From NCBI RefSeq assembly GCF_001938985.1, contig NZ_MKIN01000021.1, positions 434,001 through 498,000 of the forward strand: DNA of 64,000 nucleotides, in the 5' to 3' direction. This document shows, piece after piece, positions 53,929 to 63,380 of this stretch. The stretch's first letter is position 1; every line of letters starts with the position of its first letter. Position numbers and translations under genes: made by a program. The notes under the pieces were generated by a model. It made no database searches. It saw only the letters and a program-made list of their open reading frames with translations, and was not told the origin of the DNA. This DNA comes from Gillisella taibaishanensis. Its GTDB lineage: Bacteria > Pseudomonadota > Alphaproteobacteria > Rhizobiales > Rhizobiaceae.

Positions 53929-55566
53929 TCACCAGTTGCGGAACCGAGCCGGGGGATTGTAGAGGCCCTTCGAAGCGCGCACGAGGTCCTTCATCGATTT
54001 GGCGGCGAGCAGATCGCGGGTCGCCAAGGTAACATCGACACCGAGATCCGCAGCGCGGCGTATGATGCCCCGGTCGCGCAGGTTCTCCACCATGGCCTTG
54101 TCGCGGTCGAGGCCGACGGAGGTATAGCCCGCCACGCCTCGAATCGCCTGTTCGCGCTCTTCCGGCGTGCGGCAGAGCAGGAGATTGGCGATGCCTTCCT
54201 CCGTGACGATATGAGTGACGTCGTCGCCATAGATCATCACGGGCGGCAGATCGAGGCCGGCGCTTTCGGCGAGTTTCCAGGCATCCAACTCCTCGACAAA
54301 GGCCGGTGCCATATGCTCGCGGAAGGTCTCGACCATCTGCACGACAAGCTTGCGCCCCCTCGGCATGGAACCGGTCGAGGCCTCCTGCCCCGCCTTCAAC
54401 CAGGCCTTCGAGCCATGGCGACGACCGCGCGCATCCGAGCCCATATTGGGGGCGCCGCCAAAGCCGGCGATGCGGCCGAGCGTAGCGGTGGAACTGTTGC
54501 CCTGCAGGTCAATCTGCAGCGTCGAGCCGATGAACATGTCACAGGCATAGAGGCCCGCCGTCTGGCTCAGCGCCCGGTTGGAGCGCATCGATCCATCGGG
54601 ACCGGTGAAGAACACATCGGAGCGCGCCCGGATATAGGCATCCATCCCAAGCTCGGAGCCGAAGCAATGCACGCTTTCGACAAAGCCCGCCTCGATGGCG
54701 GGAATAAGGGCCGGATGCGGATTGAGCGCCCAATGGGTGGCGATCTTGCCCTTGAGGCCAAGGCTTTCGGCATAGGTCGGCAGGATCAACTCGATGGCTG
54801 CCGTGTCGAAACCAATGCCGTGGTTGAGGCGGGTAACGCCGTATTCGGCATAGATGCCTTTGATCGCCATCATCGCCATCAGAATCTGGATTTCCGAGAT
54901 CTGTGCGGGGTCGCGGGTAAACAACGGCTCGATATAATGCGGTTTCGGGCTCTTGACGGTGAAATCCACCCAATCGGCGGGAATATCGACACGCGGCAAG
55001 ACGTCGACGATCTCATTGACCTGGGCGATGACGATGCCCTGGCGAAAGGCCGTCGCCTCGACGATGACGGGCGTGTCCTCGGTATTGCCGCCGGTATAGA
55101 GGTTGCCGGCCCGGTCCGCCGCCTGGGCGCAAACAAGGCTGACGCGCGGGGTGAGATCGGTGAAATATCTGCCGAACAGTTCGAGATAGGTGTGGATCGC
55201 GCCGATCTTCAGCTGGCCACTACCAAGCAGACGCGCCAGCCGCGCCGCCTGCGGACCGGAAAAAGAAAAGTCGAGCTTGCTGGCAATGCCACGCTCGAAC
55301 ACGTCGAGATGGGTGGGCAGCGACAGCACCGACTGGACGATATGCAGGTCGTGAACCTGAGCCGGATCAAGACGGGCGAGTTCGGCGGCCAGAAAATCCG
55401 CCTGTTTCTGGTTGTTGCCCTCGATGCAGAGCCGGTCGCCGGGCTCGATCACGGCGGCAAGCAGCTTACCGATCTCGGCGGCAGCAACCTGTTTGCCCTG
55501 GCAGAAGGTGGCGGCGCGGGCAAGCCGCGCCTCCTTGTTCTTCTTCTGGCTATTCCAGTCACGCAT
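53929..55566 (-). CDS. mdcA: Malonate decarboxylase alpha subunit (acetyl-ACP:malonate CoA-transferase)
   Basis: A 545-residue CoA-transferase-like subunit swapping acetyl for malonyl on MdcC. MRDWNSQKKNKEARLARA start and the Gly-rich GFGGAPNMGSDARGRRHGS are diagnostic. It lies 24 bases after mdcM. Confidence 0.95.
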   Translation of the reverse strand: MRDWNSQKKNKEARLARAATFCQGKQVAAAEIGKLLAAVIEPGDRLCIEGNNQKQADFLAAELARLDPAQVHDLHIVQSVLSLPTHLDVFERGIASKLDFSFSGPQAARLARLLGSGQLKIGAIHTYLELFGRYFTDLTPRVSLVCAQAADRAGNLYTGGNTEDTPVIVEATAFRQGIVIAQVNEIVDVLPRVDIPADWVDFTVKSPKPHYIEPLFTRDPAQISEIQILMAMMAIKGIYAEYGVTRLNHGIGFDTAAIELILPTYAESLGLKGKIATHWALNPHPALIPAIEAGFVESVHCFGSELGMDAYIRARSDVFFTGPDGSMRSNRALSQTAGLYACDMFIGSTLQIDLQGNSSTATLGRIAGFGGAPNMGSDARGRRHGSKAWLKAGQEASTGSMPRGRKLVVQMVETFREHMAPAFVEELDAWKLAESAGLDLPPVMIYGDDVTHIVTEEGIANLLLCRTPEEREQAIRGVAGYTSVGLDRDKAMVENLRDRGIIRRAADLGVDVTLATRDLLAAKSMKDLVRASKGLYNPPARFRNW

Positions 55567-55590
55567 GGATGGTTCCTTTATCGTATCCGG

Positions 55591-56355
55591 TCAGCCCAGA
55601 AGGGCCTTGACGGCAAGAAACAGGACGGACGGCCCGAGCAGGCAGCCGAACCCGGTATGAAAGGTTGCGACGAGAGCGCCATAGGGCACCAGCCGCCTAT
55701 CTGTCGCCGCAAGCCCGGCGCTGACGCCGCTGACGGTACCGGCCAAGCCCCCGAACACCATGGCCGCCTGCGGATTGTTGAGCCGCATCGGCCGAGCCAG
55801 CACCGGCGTAAACACCATCACCAATATCGCCTTGACCACACCTGTCGCAATCGACAGCGCGATCACATCGGAACTTGCCCCGATCGCTGCACCCGTGACC
55901 GGACCGACGATATAGGTAATCGCGCCAGCGCCAATGGTCGAGAGCGCCACCGGATCGCGATAACCAAAAGCATAGGCAACGCAGACTCCGACGATGAAGG
56001 GCAGGACCGTGCCGAGAACCAGCGCCAGGAAGCCGAGCCATCCGGCCTTCTTCGCTTCCTCCACATGCACTTCGCTTGCCGTTGCAACGATGGTGAAATC
56101 GCGCATCATCGCACCGCCCATCAGGGCCAGACCGCCGAATTCGGCGATGTCAGCCAAGCCCTTGGCCTTGCCGGTGATCGAGCCGCCCAGCCAGGCAAGC
56201 GCAAGCCCGGCCAGCACGGCAATCGCGGAACCAGCGACACGCCCGCCAGTCAGATGCCGGCCCATCTGGTTGGATATCCAGATGACCAAGCCAATAAATG
56301 CGAAAGCGGTGACCAATTGTCCTTCGAGGACTGTCTTTTCAATCAGTTGAAACAT
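55591..56355 (-). CDS. mdcM: Malonate transporter subunit MdcM/MadM
   Basis: Inner-membrane protein of 254 residues with many helices. ATG 56355 begins MFQLIEKTVLEGQLVTAFAF, the family start; the frame to 56427 runs into mdcL and is not used. Works with MdcL as a sodium-coupled malonate importer. Confidence 0.9.
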   Translation of the reverse strand: MFQLIEKTVLEGQLVTAFAFIGLVIWISNQMGRHLTGGRVAGSAIAVLAGLALAWLGGSITGKAKGLADIAEFGGLALMGGAMMRDFTIVATASEVHVEEAKKAGWLGFLALVLGTVLPFIVGVCVAYAFGYRDPVALSTIGAGAITYIVGPVTGAAIGASSDVIALSIATGVVKAILVMVFTPVLARPMRLNNPQAAMVFGGLAGTVSGVSAGLAATDRRLVPYGALVATFHTGFGCLLGPSVLFLAVKALLG

Positions 56356-56362
56356 GGCACAC

Positions 56363-56773
56363 TCACCGCTCGGCCGCTGCATCGTCAACCGGCCCGAATG
56401 GGTCGGCAGCAATATGATTGCGCTCAATCACGCGATTGATGACGCCGACGAAGAAGAAGCAGGTCAGGAATGTCAGGACCGCGGCAAGCAGGGCCAAAGG
56501 CCCGGATTTAACGGCAACAATGACATTCTGCGTCGAGGCCATGGCTACGACGACAGGAATATACATCGCGGCCCAGAAGGTGACGCCTTTTGCCGTTTCA
56601 GGCACATACCAGCCAAGCTTCTGCATGCGGTGAATGCAGGCAATCAGCAGGATCATGGCGATGCCGACGCCCCCGACATTGGCCTTGACGCCGATCAGGA
56701 TGGCGATGCCCTCCCCAAGCATGACGCCGATGAGATAACAGGCGGCGAGAAGCGCCGTTCCAAAGATAACCAT
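56363..56773 (-). CDS. mdcL: Malonate transporter subunit MdcL/MadL
   Basis: A 136-residue membrane protein. ATG 56773 with GGAGGA upstream is used (MVIFGTALLAACYLIGVMLG); the extension to 56794 includes the ribosome site. First gene of the mdc operon, seven bases before mdcM. Confidence 0.9.
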   Translation of the reverse strand: MVIFGTALLAACYLIGVMLGEGIAILIGVKANVGGVGIAMILLIACIHRMQKLGWYVPETAKGVTFWAAMYIPVVVAMASTQNVIVAVKSGPLALLAAVLTFLTCFFFVGVINRVIERNHIAADPFGPVDDAAAER

Positions 56774-56864
56774 AGTTCCTCCTCCCAGAACCAATTGAAT
56801 TTATGAAATGCACTGCACCCTTCGTTCGCTCCTCAACGCCGAAATCGAATGCAGTGGCTTTAAA

Positions 56865-56894
56865 ATGTATACGCAACCTATTTTCTGTATACAG
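56865..56894. promoter_or_regulatory. Twin GntR/FCD operators (GTATAC, 20 bp apart)
   Basis: Two GTATAC cores: ATGTATACG at 56865-56873 and a perfect ten-base palindrome CTGTATACAG at 56885-56894. Their centres are exactly 20 bp apart, two helical turns, so dimers would bind the same DNA face. The sites lie between mdcL and the divergent GntR gene. They match the general GT-N-AC pattern of the FCD subfamily. Confidence 0.65.
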
Positions 56895-57031
56895 AGATAA
56901 AAATAGACGGACTGTCAAGGCCTCGCTATTGCTCTGCAGGCCGTGACCGGTCACGTTTCCCTGAGTTTGTGGGATCGCGACCATGCTGATGCCTGTCATG
57001 GTGGGGGTAATGAAACCGAGTGAGGCAGTGG

Positions 57032-57730
57032 GTGCCGGATAATATCATCGATAGCGACAGGGCCTCGCCGTCCCTGTCGGAGCAGTTGCTTGACGCGATA
57101 GAAGAGCGGATCGTCATGGGCACCTATCCGCCTGGGACGCGGCTTGATGATGTCGAACTGGCCAAGCATTTCGGCGTGTCACGCACGCCGATCCGCGAAG
57201 CGCTCATTCGGCTGGAAACCATGCGGATCGTCGAAAAGACACCGCGCAAAGGCTGGGTCGTAACCCCAATCTCGCCGCAGAGCCTGTGCGAGATGTTCGA
57301 GTTCATCTCGGAGCTGGAGGCGCTATGCGGGCGGTTTGCGGCCAAGCGGGCGACCCCGTTCCAGCTGCAGCAATTGCTGACCGCGCATGAGGCCTGCCGC
57401 GGTGTCAGCGATCCCGACGATTATTACCGCGCCAACGAGCAGTTCCACATGGCGCTCTACCGGGCGGCGGGCAATGTCTATCTCTTTGAACAATTGTCGG
57501 AAATGCTGCGCCGGGCCAAGCCTTATCGGCGGCTGCAGCTCAGGGCGCCAGAACGCATCCGGACATCCTTTGCCGAGCATGAAGCAATCGTCGCCGCCAT
57601 TCTCGCCAATGATGCCGAAGCGGCGATGGAGCGGCTGCGCGATCACGTGATGCTACAGGGCGAGCGCTTCAACAATCTGGTCCGCTCCCTGAACGACATG
57701 GCGAAATCCGGCGCAGGCTCTCGGGTTTAG
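57032..57730 (+). CDS. mdcY: GntR-family (FCD) regulator of malonate operon
   Basis: A 232-residue regulator: N-terminal winged helix (about 16-80, SEQLLDAIEERIVMGTYPPG and VSRTPIREALIRLE) and a C-terminal all-helical FCD ligand domain (about 90-215). GTG 57032 with GAGG six bases upstream is preferred over GTG 57020. Divergent from mdcL, it is probably the malonate-responsive repressor. The symbol is by position and family. Confidence 0.85.
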   Translation: MPDNIIDSDRASPSLSEQLLDAIEERIVMGTYPPGTRLDDVELAKHFGVSRTPIREALIRLETMRIVEKTPRKGWVVTPISPQSLCEMFEFISELEALCGRFAAKRATPFQLQQLLTAHEACRGVSDPDDYYRANEQFHMALYRAAGNVYLFEQLSEMLRRAKPYRRLQLRAPERIRTSFAEHEAIVAAILANDAEAAMERLRDHVMLQGERFNNLVRSLNDMAKSGAGSRV

Positions 57731-57749
57731 CGCGCTGGGCGCAAGAAGC

Positions 57750-57788
57750 AAAAAACCACGCCGCCTTGCAAGGCAGCGTGGTCGTTTT
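57750..57788. terminator. Bidirectional terminator between GntR and RND genes
   Basis: Stem in 57756-57781 (about 12 pairs with one mismatch) flanked by A-rich bases before and GTTTTT after. It serves the two convergent genes. Confidence 0.85.
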
Positions 57789-57809
57789 TCACATCGGTTC
57801 TGTTTCGTA

Positions 57810-60800
57810 TTATTCGGCGGCGACTGCCATCGGCTTTTCATTGTCCTGGTCACTATCACCGCCGTGCTGGATCAGCGGACGGTTGCCCGTCAGCTTGCGG
57901 GTCAGCACGTAGAAGACCGGGGTCATGAATATCCCGAAGAAGGTGACGCCGATCATCCCGGCAAACACCGCAACACCCATGGCTGAGCGCATTTCCGCAC
58001 CGGCACCGGTCGAGGTCACCAACGGCACGACACCCATGATGAAGGCCATCGAGGTCATCAGGATCGGCCGCAGGCGCAACCGGCTGGCCTCAATGGCGGC
58101 ACGCACCGGCGTCCTGCCTTCGAATTCCAACTCCCGGGCGAATTCAACGATCAGGATCGCGTTCTTCGCCGACAGTCCGACCAGAACGATCAAGCCGATC
58201 TGGGTGAAGATATTGTTATCTCCCCCCGTCAGCCAGACGCCCGTCAAGGCAGCCAGCACACCCATAGGCACGATCATGATGATCGCCAGCGGCAGGGTCA
58301 GGCTTTCATACTGGGCAGCCAGCACCAGATAGACCAGCAGCAGTGCCAGCGGGAAAACCAGGATGCCAGAGCTGCCGGCCAGGATCTGCTGATAGGTCAG
58401 GTCAGTCCACTCGTAGCTGATCCCCTTCGGCAGAACTTCGCCCGCAATCTTCTCGACAGCCGCCTGGGCCTGCCCGGAGGAAAAGCCTGGCGCCGGACCA
58501 CCGTTGATATCGGCAGCGAGGAAACCGTTATAGCGGTTGGTGCGCTCCGGACCCGTCGTCGGATCAACCTTCAGCAGCGCCGAAAGCGGGATCATCTGAC
58601 CGGCGCTAGAGCGGACCTTCAACTGACCGATATCATCAGCCGTGGCACGGAACTTCGCATCCGCCTGCACCCGCACGCTGTATGTCCGGCCGAAGGCATT
58701 GAAGTCGTTGACATAGAGCGACCCCAGATAGATCTGCAGCGTCTGGAACACGTCGGTGACAGACACGCCCAGCTGTTCGGCCTTGGCCCGATCAAGATCG
58801 GCATAGAGCTGAGGCACGTTGATCTGGAAGCTGGAGAACAGTCCAGCCAGTTCCGGCGTCTGATAGGCCTTGGCGAGGAATGCCTTGGTGGCCTCGTCCA
58901 GCGCCTGATAGCCAAGCCCTGCCCGGTCTTCGAGTTGCAGCTTGAAGCCACCTGTCGTACCAAGCCCCTGGACCGGCGGCGGCGGGAACATGGCGATGAA
59001 GGCATCCTGGATGGCGCCGAATTTCTGGTTGAGCTGCATGGCAATCGCCCCGCCAGACAGATCGGCCGTCTTGCGCTCCTCAAAATCCTTCAGCGTCACG
59101 AAGACGATGCCGGCATTGGAGGAATTGGTGAAACCGTTGATCGACAGGCCCGGGAAGGCGATAGCATGATCGACACCCGGCTGGGCGAGCGCGATATCGC
59201 TCATCCGCTTGATGACGTCTTCCGTCCGGTCCAAAGTCGAGGCATCAGGCAATTGCGCAAAACCGATCAGGTATTGCTTATCCTGCGCCGGCACGAAGCC
59301 ACCCGGCACCGCAGTGAAAAGGCCATAGGTGGCACCCGCCAACACGAGATAGACCACCATCACGATGCTCTTGCGTGACAGCAGGCCGCCGACGCCCTTA
59401 CCGTAAGCGTTGGAGCTGGCACCGAACGCACGGTTGAAGCCACGGAAAAACCAGCCGAGCAGGAAATCCAGCCCGCGGGTCAACCGGTCCTTCGGCGCAT
59501 GGTGGCCCTTTAGCAGCAGAGCAGCCAGCGCCGGAGACAGGGTGAGCGAGTTCAGCGCCGAGATGACCGTCGAAATGGCGATGGTCAAGGCGAACTGACG
59601 ATAGAACTGGCCCGACAGACCTGTGATAAAGGCGAGCGGCACGAAAACCGCCACCAAAACCAGCGCAATCGCGATGATCGGCCCGGAGACTTCCTTCATG
59701 GCCTGATAGGTGGCCAGGCGCGGCGACAGTCCGTTTTCGATATTGCGCTCGACATTTTCGACCACGACGATGGCGTCGTCAACAACGATGCCGATGGCCA
59801 GCACCAGGCCGAACAGGCTAAGCGCATTGATCGAGAAGCCGAAGGCATACATGACCGCAAACGTGCCGATGATCGAGACCGGCACGGCAATCAGCGGAAT
59901 GATCGAGGCGCGCCAGGTCTGCAGGAACAGGATCACGACCAGAACCACCAGCGCCACGGCTTCGAGCAGGGTATCGACGACCTTCTCAATGGACGAGCGT
60001 ACGAATTTCGTCGTGTCGTAGACGATCTCGTATTTCACGCCGTCGGGCATAGCCAGCTGCAGCTCGTTCATGGTCTTCACCACTTCATCGGAAATGGTGA
60101 TGGCATTGGAGCCGGGTGCCTGGAACACCGGAATGGCGACGGCGGCCTTGCTGTCTAGCAGCGAGCGCAGGGAATAATCGGAGGCACCAAGCTCGACACG
60201 GGCGACGTCGCGCAGGCGGGTGATCTCGCCATTGGTACCGCTCTTGACGATAATATTGCCGAATTCTTCCGGCGTCTGCAGCCGACCCTGTGCATTGACG
60301 TTCAGCTGCACATCGACGCCCGGAAGGCTCGGGGATGCCCCGATGATGCCGGCGGCGGCCTGAACATTCTGCTGGCGGATAGCGTTGGTGATATCGCTGG
60401 CGGCCAAACCATGCTCGGCAGCCTGCTGCGGATCGATCCAAACGCGCATCGAATAATCGCCCGAGCCGAAGATCTGTACCTGCCCGACGCCTGGAATGCG
60501 CGCCAGCCGGTCCTTGATGTTGAGGACGCCGTAATTGCGCAGATAGGTGATGTCATAGCGATTGTCGGGCGAGATCAAGTTAACGACCATCATCAGGTCG
60601 GGCGAGCTCTTGACCGTAGTGACACCAAGGCTTTTCACTTCCTCAGGCAAGCGTGGCTCAGCCTGCGAGACGCGGTTCTGCACCAATTGCTGGGCCTGGT
60701 CGGGGTCGGTGCCAAGCTTGAAGGTGACGGTTAGCGTCATGACGCCGTCAGACGTCGCCTGGCTGGACATGTAGAGCATGCCTTCGACGCCGTTGATCTG

Positions 60801-61007
60801 CTCTTCCAACGGAGTGGCCACCGTCTCGGCAATCACCTTGGGGTTGGCGCCGGGATAGGTTGCGCGCACGACGATGGATGGCGGCACGACATCGGGATAT
60901 TCGGAAATCGGCAGCGCGCGCAAGCCGATCAGGCCCGCCACGACGATCAGAACCGATAGCACCCCGGCAAAGACCGGGCGGTCGACAAAAAATCGGGAGA
61001 TGTTCAT
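57810..61007 (-). CDS. RND efflux pump inner-membrane subunit (HAE1, MexF/AcrB-like)
   Basis: A 1065-residue proton-driven drug exporter. ATG 61007 (MNISRFFVDRPVFAGVLSVL) is the family start; the frame to 61070 is not used. Proton-relay residues are present: the Asp pair in GIVVDDAIVVVEN and the Lys in GLSAKNAILIVEF. Two large periplasmic loops and 12 helices are as expected. No outer-membrane factor gene is nearby. Confidence 0.95.
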   Translation of the reverse strand: MNISRFFVDRPVFAGVLSVLIVVAGLIGLRALPISEYPDVVPPSIVVRATYPGANPKVIAETVATPLEEQINGVEGMLYMSSQATSDGVMTLTVTFKLGTDPDQAQQLVQNRVSQAEPRLPEEVKSLGVTTVKSSPDLMMVVNLISPDNRYDITYLRNYGVLNIKDRLARIPGVGQVQIFGSGDYSMRVWIDPQQAAEHGLAASDITNAIRQQNVQAAAGIIGASPSLPGVDVQLNVNAQGRLQTPEEFGNIIVKSGTNGEITRLRDVARVELGASDYSLRSLLDSKAAVAIPVFQAPGSNAITISDEVVKTMNELQLAMPDGVKYEIVYDTTKFVRSSIEKVVDTLLEAVALVVLVVILFLQTWRASIIPLIAVPVSIIGTFAVMYAFGFSINALSLFGLVLAIGIVVDDAIVVVENVERNIENGLSPRLATYQAMKEVSGPIIAIALVLVAVFVPLAFITGLSGQFYRQFALTIAISTVISALNSLTLSPALAALLLKGHHAPKDRLTRGLDFLLGWFFRGFNRAFGASSNAYGKGVGGLLSRKSIVMVVYLVLAGATYGLFTAVPGGFVPAQDKQYLIGFAQLPDASTLDRTEDVIKRMSDIALAQPGVDHAIAFPGLSINGFTNSSNAGIVFVTLKDFEERKTADLSGGAIAMQLNQKFGAIQDAFIAMFPPPPVQGLGTTGGFKLQLEDRAGLGYQALDEATKAFLAKAYQTPELAGLFSSFQINVPQLYADLDRAKAEQLGVSVTDVFQTLQIYLGSLYVNDFNAFGRTYSVRVQADAKFRATADDIGQLKVRSSAGQMIPLSALLKVDPTTGPERTNRYNGFLAADINGGPAPGFSSGQAQAAVEKIAGEVLPKGISYEWTDLTYQQILAGSSGILVFPLALLLVYLVLAAQYESLTLPLAIIMIVPMGVLAALTGVWLTGGDNNIFTQIGLIVLVGLSAKNAILIVEFARELEFEGRTPVRAAIEASRLRLRPILMTSMAFIMGVVPLVTSTGAGAEMRSAMGVAVFAGMIGVTFFGIFMTPVFYVLTRKLTGNRPLIQHGGDSDQDNEKPMAVAAE

Positions 61008-61097
61008 TTCAAAGCCCTCTCCGGCGTAAAACAACTCCGTTTCCGGGCAAGACAAAGCTGCCCCGAACAAACGGTCTCGAATGGATGGGATGGCCCT

Positions 61098-61117
61098 GCC
61101 CGGCTATGCGGCCGGGC
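61098..61117 (-). other. Intercistronic hairpin in the RND operon
   Basis: Seven pairs (61098-61104 with 61111-61117), six-base loop, in the 134-bp gap between membrane fusion protein and pump genes. No T-tract on the coding strand. Confidence 0.4.
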
Positions 61118-61141
61118 GGGATAAGTCAGTATCGGTAGGGG

Positions 61142-62332
61142 TTAGCGCGATGCGGCGAGCTTTTCTTCCGGCTGCGGCACAACCGTTGCGCCGGGCCGGA
61201 CGCGCTGCAAACCATTGACCACAATGATATCGCCGGCATTCAACCCGCTTTCTACCACGCGCTGGCCTTCGGAAGCGGCACCCAGCTGCACTTGACGATA
61301 GTTGACCTTGTTATCGGCACTGACGACCAGCACGAATTTCTTGTCCTGATCCGTGCCGATGGCGCGCTCGCTGACCAGGATCTTGTCCTCGGCCTTCGGC
61401 TGGCCCATGCGTACCCGCACGAACTGACCAGGGATCAGCTTGCCGCCGGGATTGTCGAACACGGCCCTGACCCCGATCGTGCCGCTGGCGGCATCAACCT
61501 GGTTATCGATCAATTGCAGCTTGCCCTTGATCGGCGTGCCTTCATCGGCCAGCGTGCCGATTTCGACCGGGATCTGGTCGATGGCGGCCAGTGGTCCATC
61601 GGTCTGCGGCAGCTGCGAAAGCGCTTGGCTTACCAGCCTTTCGTTGGCACTGAAGCTGGCATAGACGGGATCAACCGATACCAGCGTCGTCAGGACCGAG
61701 GCGCTGGAGCCTCCGGCGACGAGATTGCCCGCCGTAATTTCCAGCTTACCGACCCGTCCCGCGACCGGTGCGCGGACCTGGGTGTAATCCAGCTCCAACT
61801 GAGCCGATTGCAGCGCCGCACGAGCGGTGGCCGCGGCGGCCTGTGCCTGGGTAAAAGAGTTGCGGCGCTGATCCATGTCGCTTTGCGAAATTGTGCTGTT
61901 GCCTGACAGTTTCAGGCCTCGATCCAGCTCGATGCGCGCGAGATCCAGCTTAGCTTCCGCAGAAGCGAGTTGGCCTTCTGCCTGGTCGACGGCCGCCTGG
62001 TAGGGCGCCGGATCGATGGTGAACAGCAAGTCGCCGGCCTTGACAAGCGAACCTTCGCGGAAATGCACCGATTGAATGGCACCACCGACCCTTGGCCGAA
62101 CCTGCACGCGTTCAACGGCTTCCAGACGGCCGGAAAACTGCTCCCAGCGCGTGAAATTCTGGCTCTTCACCGTCGCTACGGTCACCGGCACCGCCGGCGC
62201 CTGGGCCGGGCTGGACGCCGCCGTCGCCTGTTGGCTCATCGGCAGTTCAAGAAAGAAAGAGGCGGCTGAAATGGATGCAAAAAGCCCCAGGCCGGCGCCC
62301 AAAAGGGCCCAGCGTTTTGTATTCGATGACAT
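61142..62332 (-). CDS. RND membrane fusion protein (MexE/AcrA-like)
   Basis: A 396-residue periplasmic adaptor. ATG 62332 after GGAGA; an N-terminal anchor (about 8-30) without a lipobox Cys. The lipoyl, alpha-hairpin (about 95-175) and beta-barrel parts are in order. Links the pump to an outer-membrane channel encoded elsewhere. Gap to the upstream hydrolase gene is 37 bases. Confidence 0.93.
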   Translation of the reverse strand: MSSNTKRWALLGAGLGLFASISAASFFLELPMSQQATAASSPAQAPAVPVTVATVKSQNFTRWEQFSGRLEAVERVQVRPRVGGAIQSVHFREGSLVKAGDLLFTIDPAPYQAAVDQAEGQLASAEAKLDLARIELDRGLKLSGNSTISQSDMDQRRNSFTQAQAAAATARAALQSAQLELDYTQVRAPVAGRVGKLEITAGNLVAGGSSASVLTTLVSVDPVYASFSANERLVSQALSQLPQTDGPLAAIDQIPVEIGTLADEGTPIKGKLQLIDNQVDAASGTIGVRAVFDNPGGKLIPGQFVRVRMGQPKAEDKILVSERAIGTDQDKKFVLVVSADNKVNYRQVQLGAASEGQRVVESGLNAGDIIVVNGLQRVRPGATVVPQPEEKLAASR

Positions 62333-62369
62333 TGTCAATCTCCTTGCGGCCCCCACAGACCGCTTTTGA

Positions 62370-63188
62370 TCAATCGGGCTTGGCGACCTCCGGTCGACTG
62401 CCGATGTGTTTTACGAATGCTGCGAACTGGAGCGCCAATTCCTGTTGCCAGGTGGGTGGCGCGCCCGGATCGCCGCCGTATATTGATGACCAGCCAAGTC
62501 CCGGCGGCAGGACGTGGCGGCAAACGTGAACGCCGGCCTCTTGAAGGCTCTGCGCAAAACCAAGGCCCTCGTCGCGCAGCGGATCATCCTGTGCACTGAC
62601 GACAAGCGCCGGGGCAACTCCGGCCAGACGCGAACAGAGACGCGGCGCCGCATAGGGGTGGCATTTTCCACCACTCAGATACTGGCTCCATCCCTCACTC
62701 CAGCGCCGCTCCATGCCAATCCCTTCGGCTTCGCGAATGGAGCCTGTGCCCATGAAGGGATCGAGCAAGGGCGACAGAAGAACCTGACCGTCCAGCTCAT
62801 TTGCGTGGTAGTCCCGGGCCTTCAAGGCAATGCCTGCGGCAATATTGCCGCCGGCTTCCTCACCCGCCACAAGCAGCAGAGACTTGCGATCGCCCAGGCC
62901 GGCCCGCTTTCGGGACAGGTAAGAAAAGATTGCAAAACCGACTTCCAAAGGGCTCGGAAAAACCGGACCCAGCGGAGCATTGTAATCCGGCACGACCACG
63001 ATAGCGCCCGTACCGGCAAGACAATCAGCGACCTGGCTGTCGATCAGACCAGTCTGCGCAAAGGCCCCGCCGTGAAACAACAGCACGACCGGCGGCCCCT
63101 TGGCATATTCGGCGCCTTGATACACGCGTGCTGGCACCGGCCCGACGGCCAGCTTGTCCAGCACCATGTCCTTCACCTGCACCGACAT
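62370..63188 (-). CDS. Degenerate HSL-type alpha/beta hydrolase (probably inactive)
   Basis: A 272-residue protein of the hormone-sensitive-lipase family with oxyanion HGGAF (39-43) and the acid motif DPLRDEG. The nucleophile elbow GDSAGG is GEEAGG, with E111 in place of the catalytic Ser. The His expected about 35 residues after the acid (HGF motif) is also missing; the region reads PPGLGWSS. It is thus probably not an esterase and may be a binding or regulatory protein. It precedes the RND genes in the same direction and is divergent from a LysR gene. Confidence 0.82.
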   Translation of the reverse strand: MSVQVKDMVLDKLAVGPVPARVYQGAEYAKGPPVVLLFHGGAFAQTGLIDSQVADCLAGTGAIVVVPDYNAPLGPVFPSPLEVGFAIFSYLSRKRAGLGDRKSLLLVAGEEAGGNIAAGIALKARDYHANELDGQVLLSPLLDPFMGTGSIREAEGIGMERRWSEGWSQYLSGGKCHPYAAPRLCSRLAGVAPALVVSAQDDPLRDEGLGFAQSLQEAGVHVCRHVLPPGLGWSSIYGGDPGAPPTWQQELALQFAAFVKHIGSRPEVAKPD

Positions 63189-63329
63189 TAGATTGCTTTC
63201 CTGGTTTGCGACCCAAATCCACAGGACATAGCCGCTGACGGGAGGCCGCCTCGCGATCTCCTCTTGTCATCTGAAGCAAAATCTATTGTTATTCGCGCCT
63301 GGGAACAAGAATGCTTATATAGACCACAC

Positions 63330-63347
63330 TGTTCGGATTTTTGAACA
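63330..63347. promoter_or_regulatory. Candidate LysR operator (TGTTC-N8-GAACA)
   Basis: Perfect five-base arms with a T-N11-A core (T63333, A63345), 34 bp before the LysR start and 142 bp before the hydrolase start. It is the likely binding site for the divergent regulator. Confidence 0.5.
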
Positions 63348-63380
63348 ATAACGCAGCGCACGCAGACGGAGTTATCGAGC

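Noticed and set aside
54211..56439. 742-codon plus-strand frame opposite mdcA and mdcM
   Set aside because: It is antisense to well-recognised malonate genes, has no family motifs and Arg/His/Gly-rich composition; a by-product of GC-rich codon bias.
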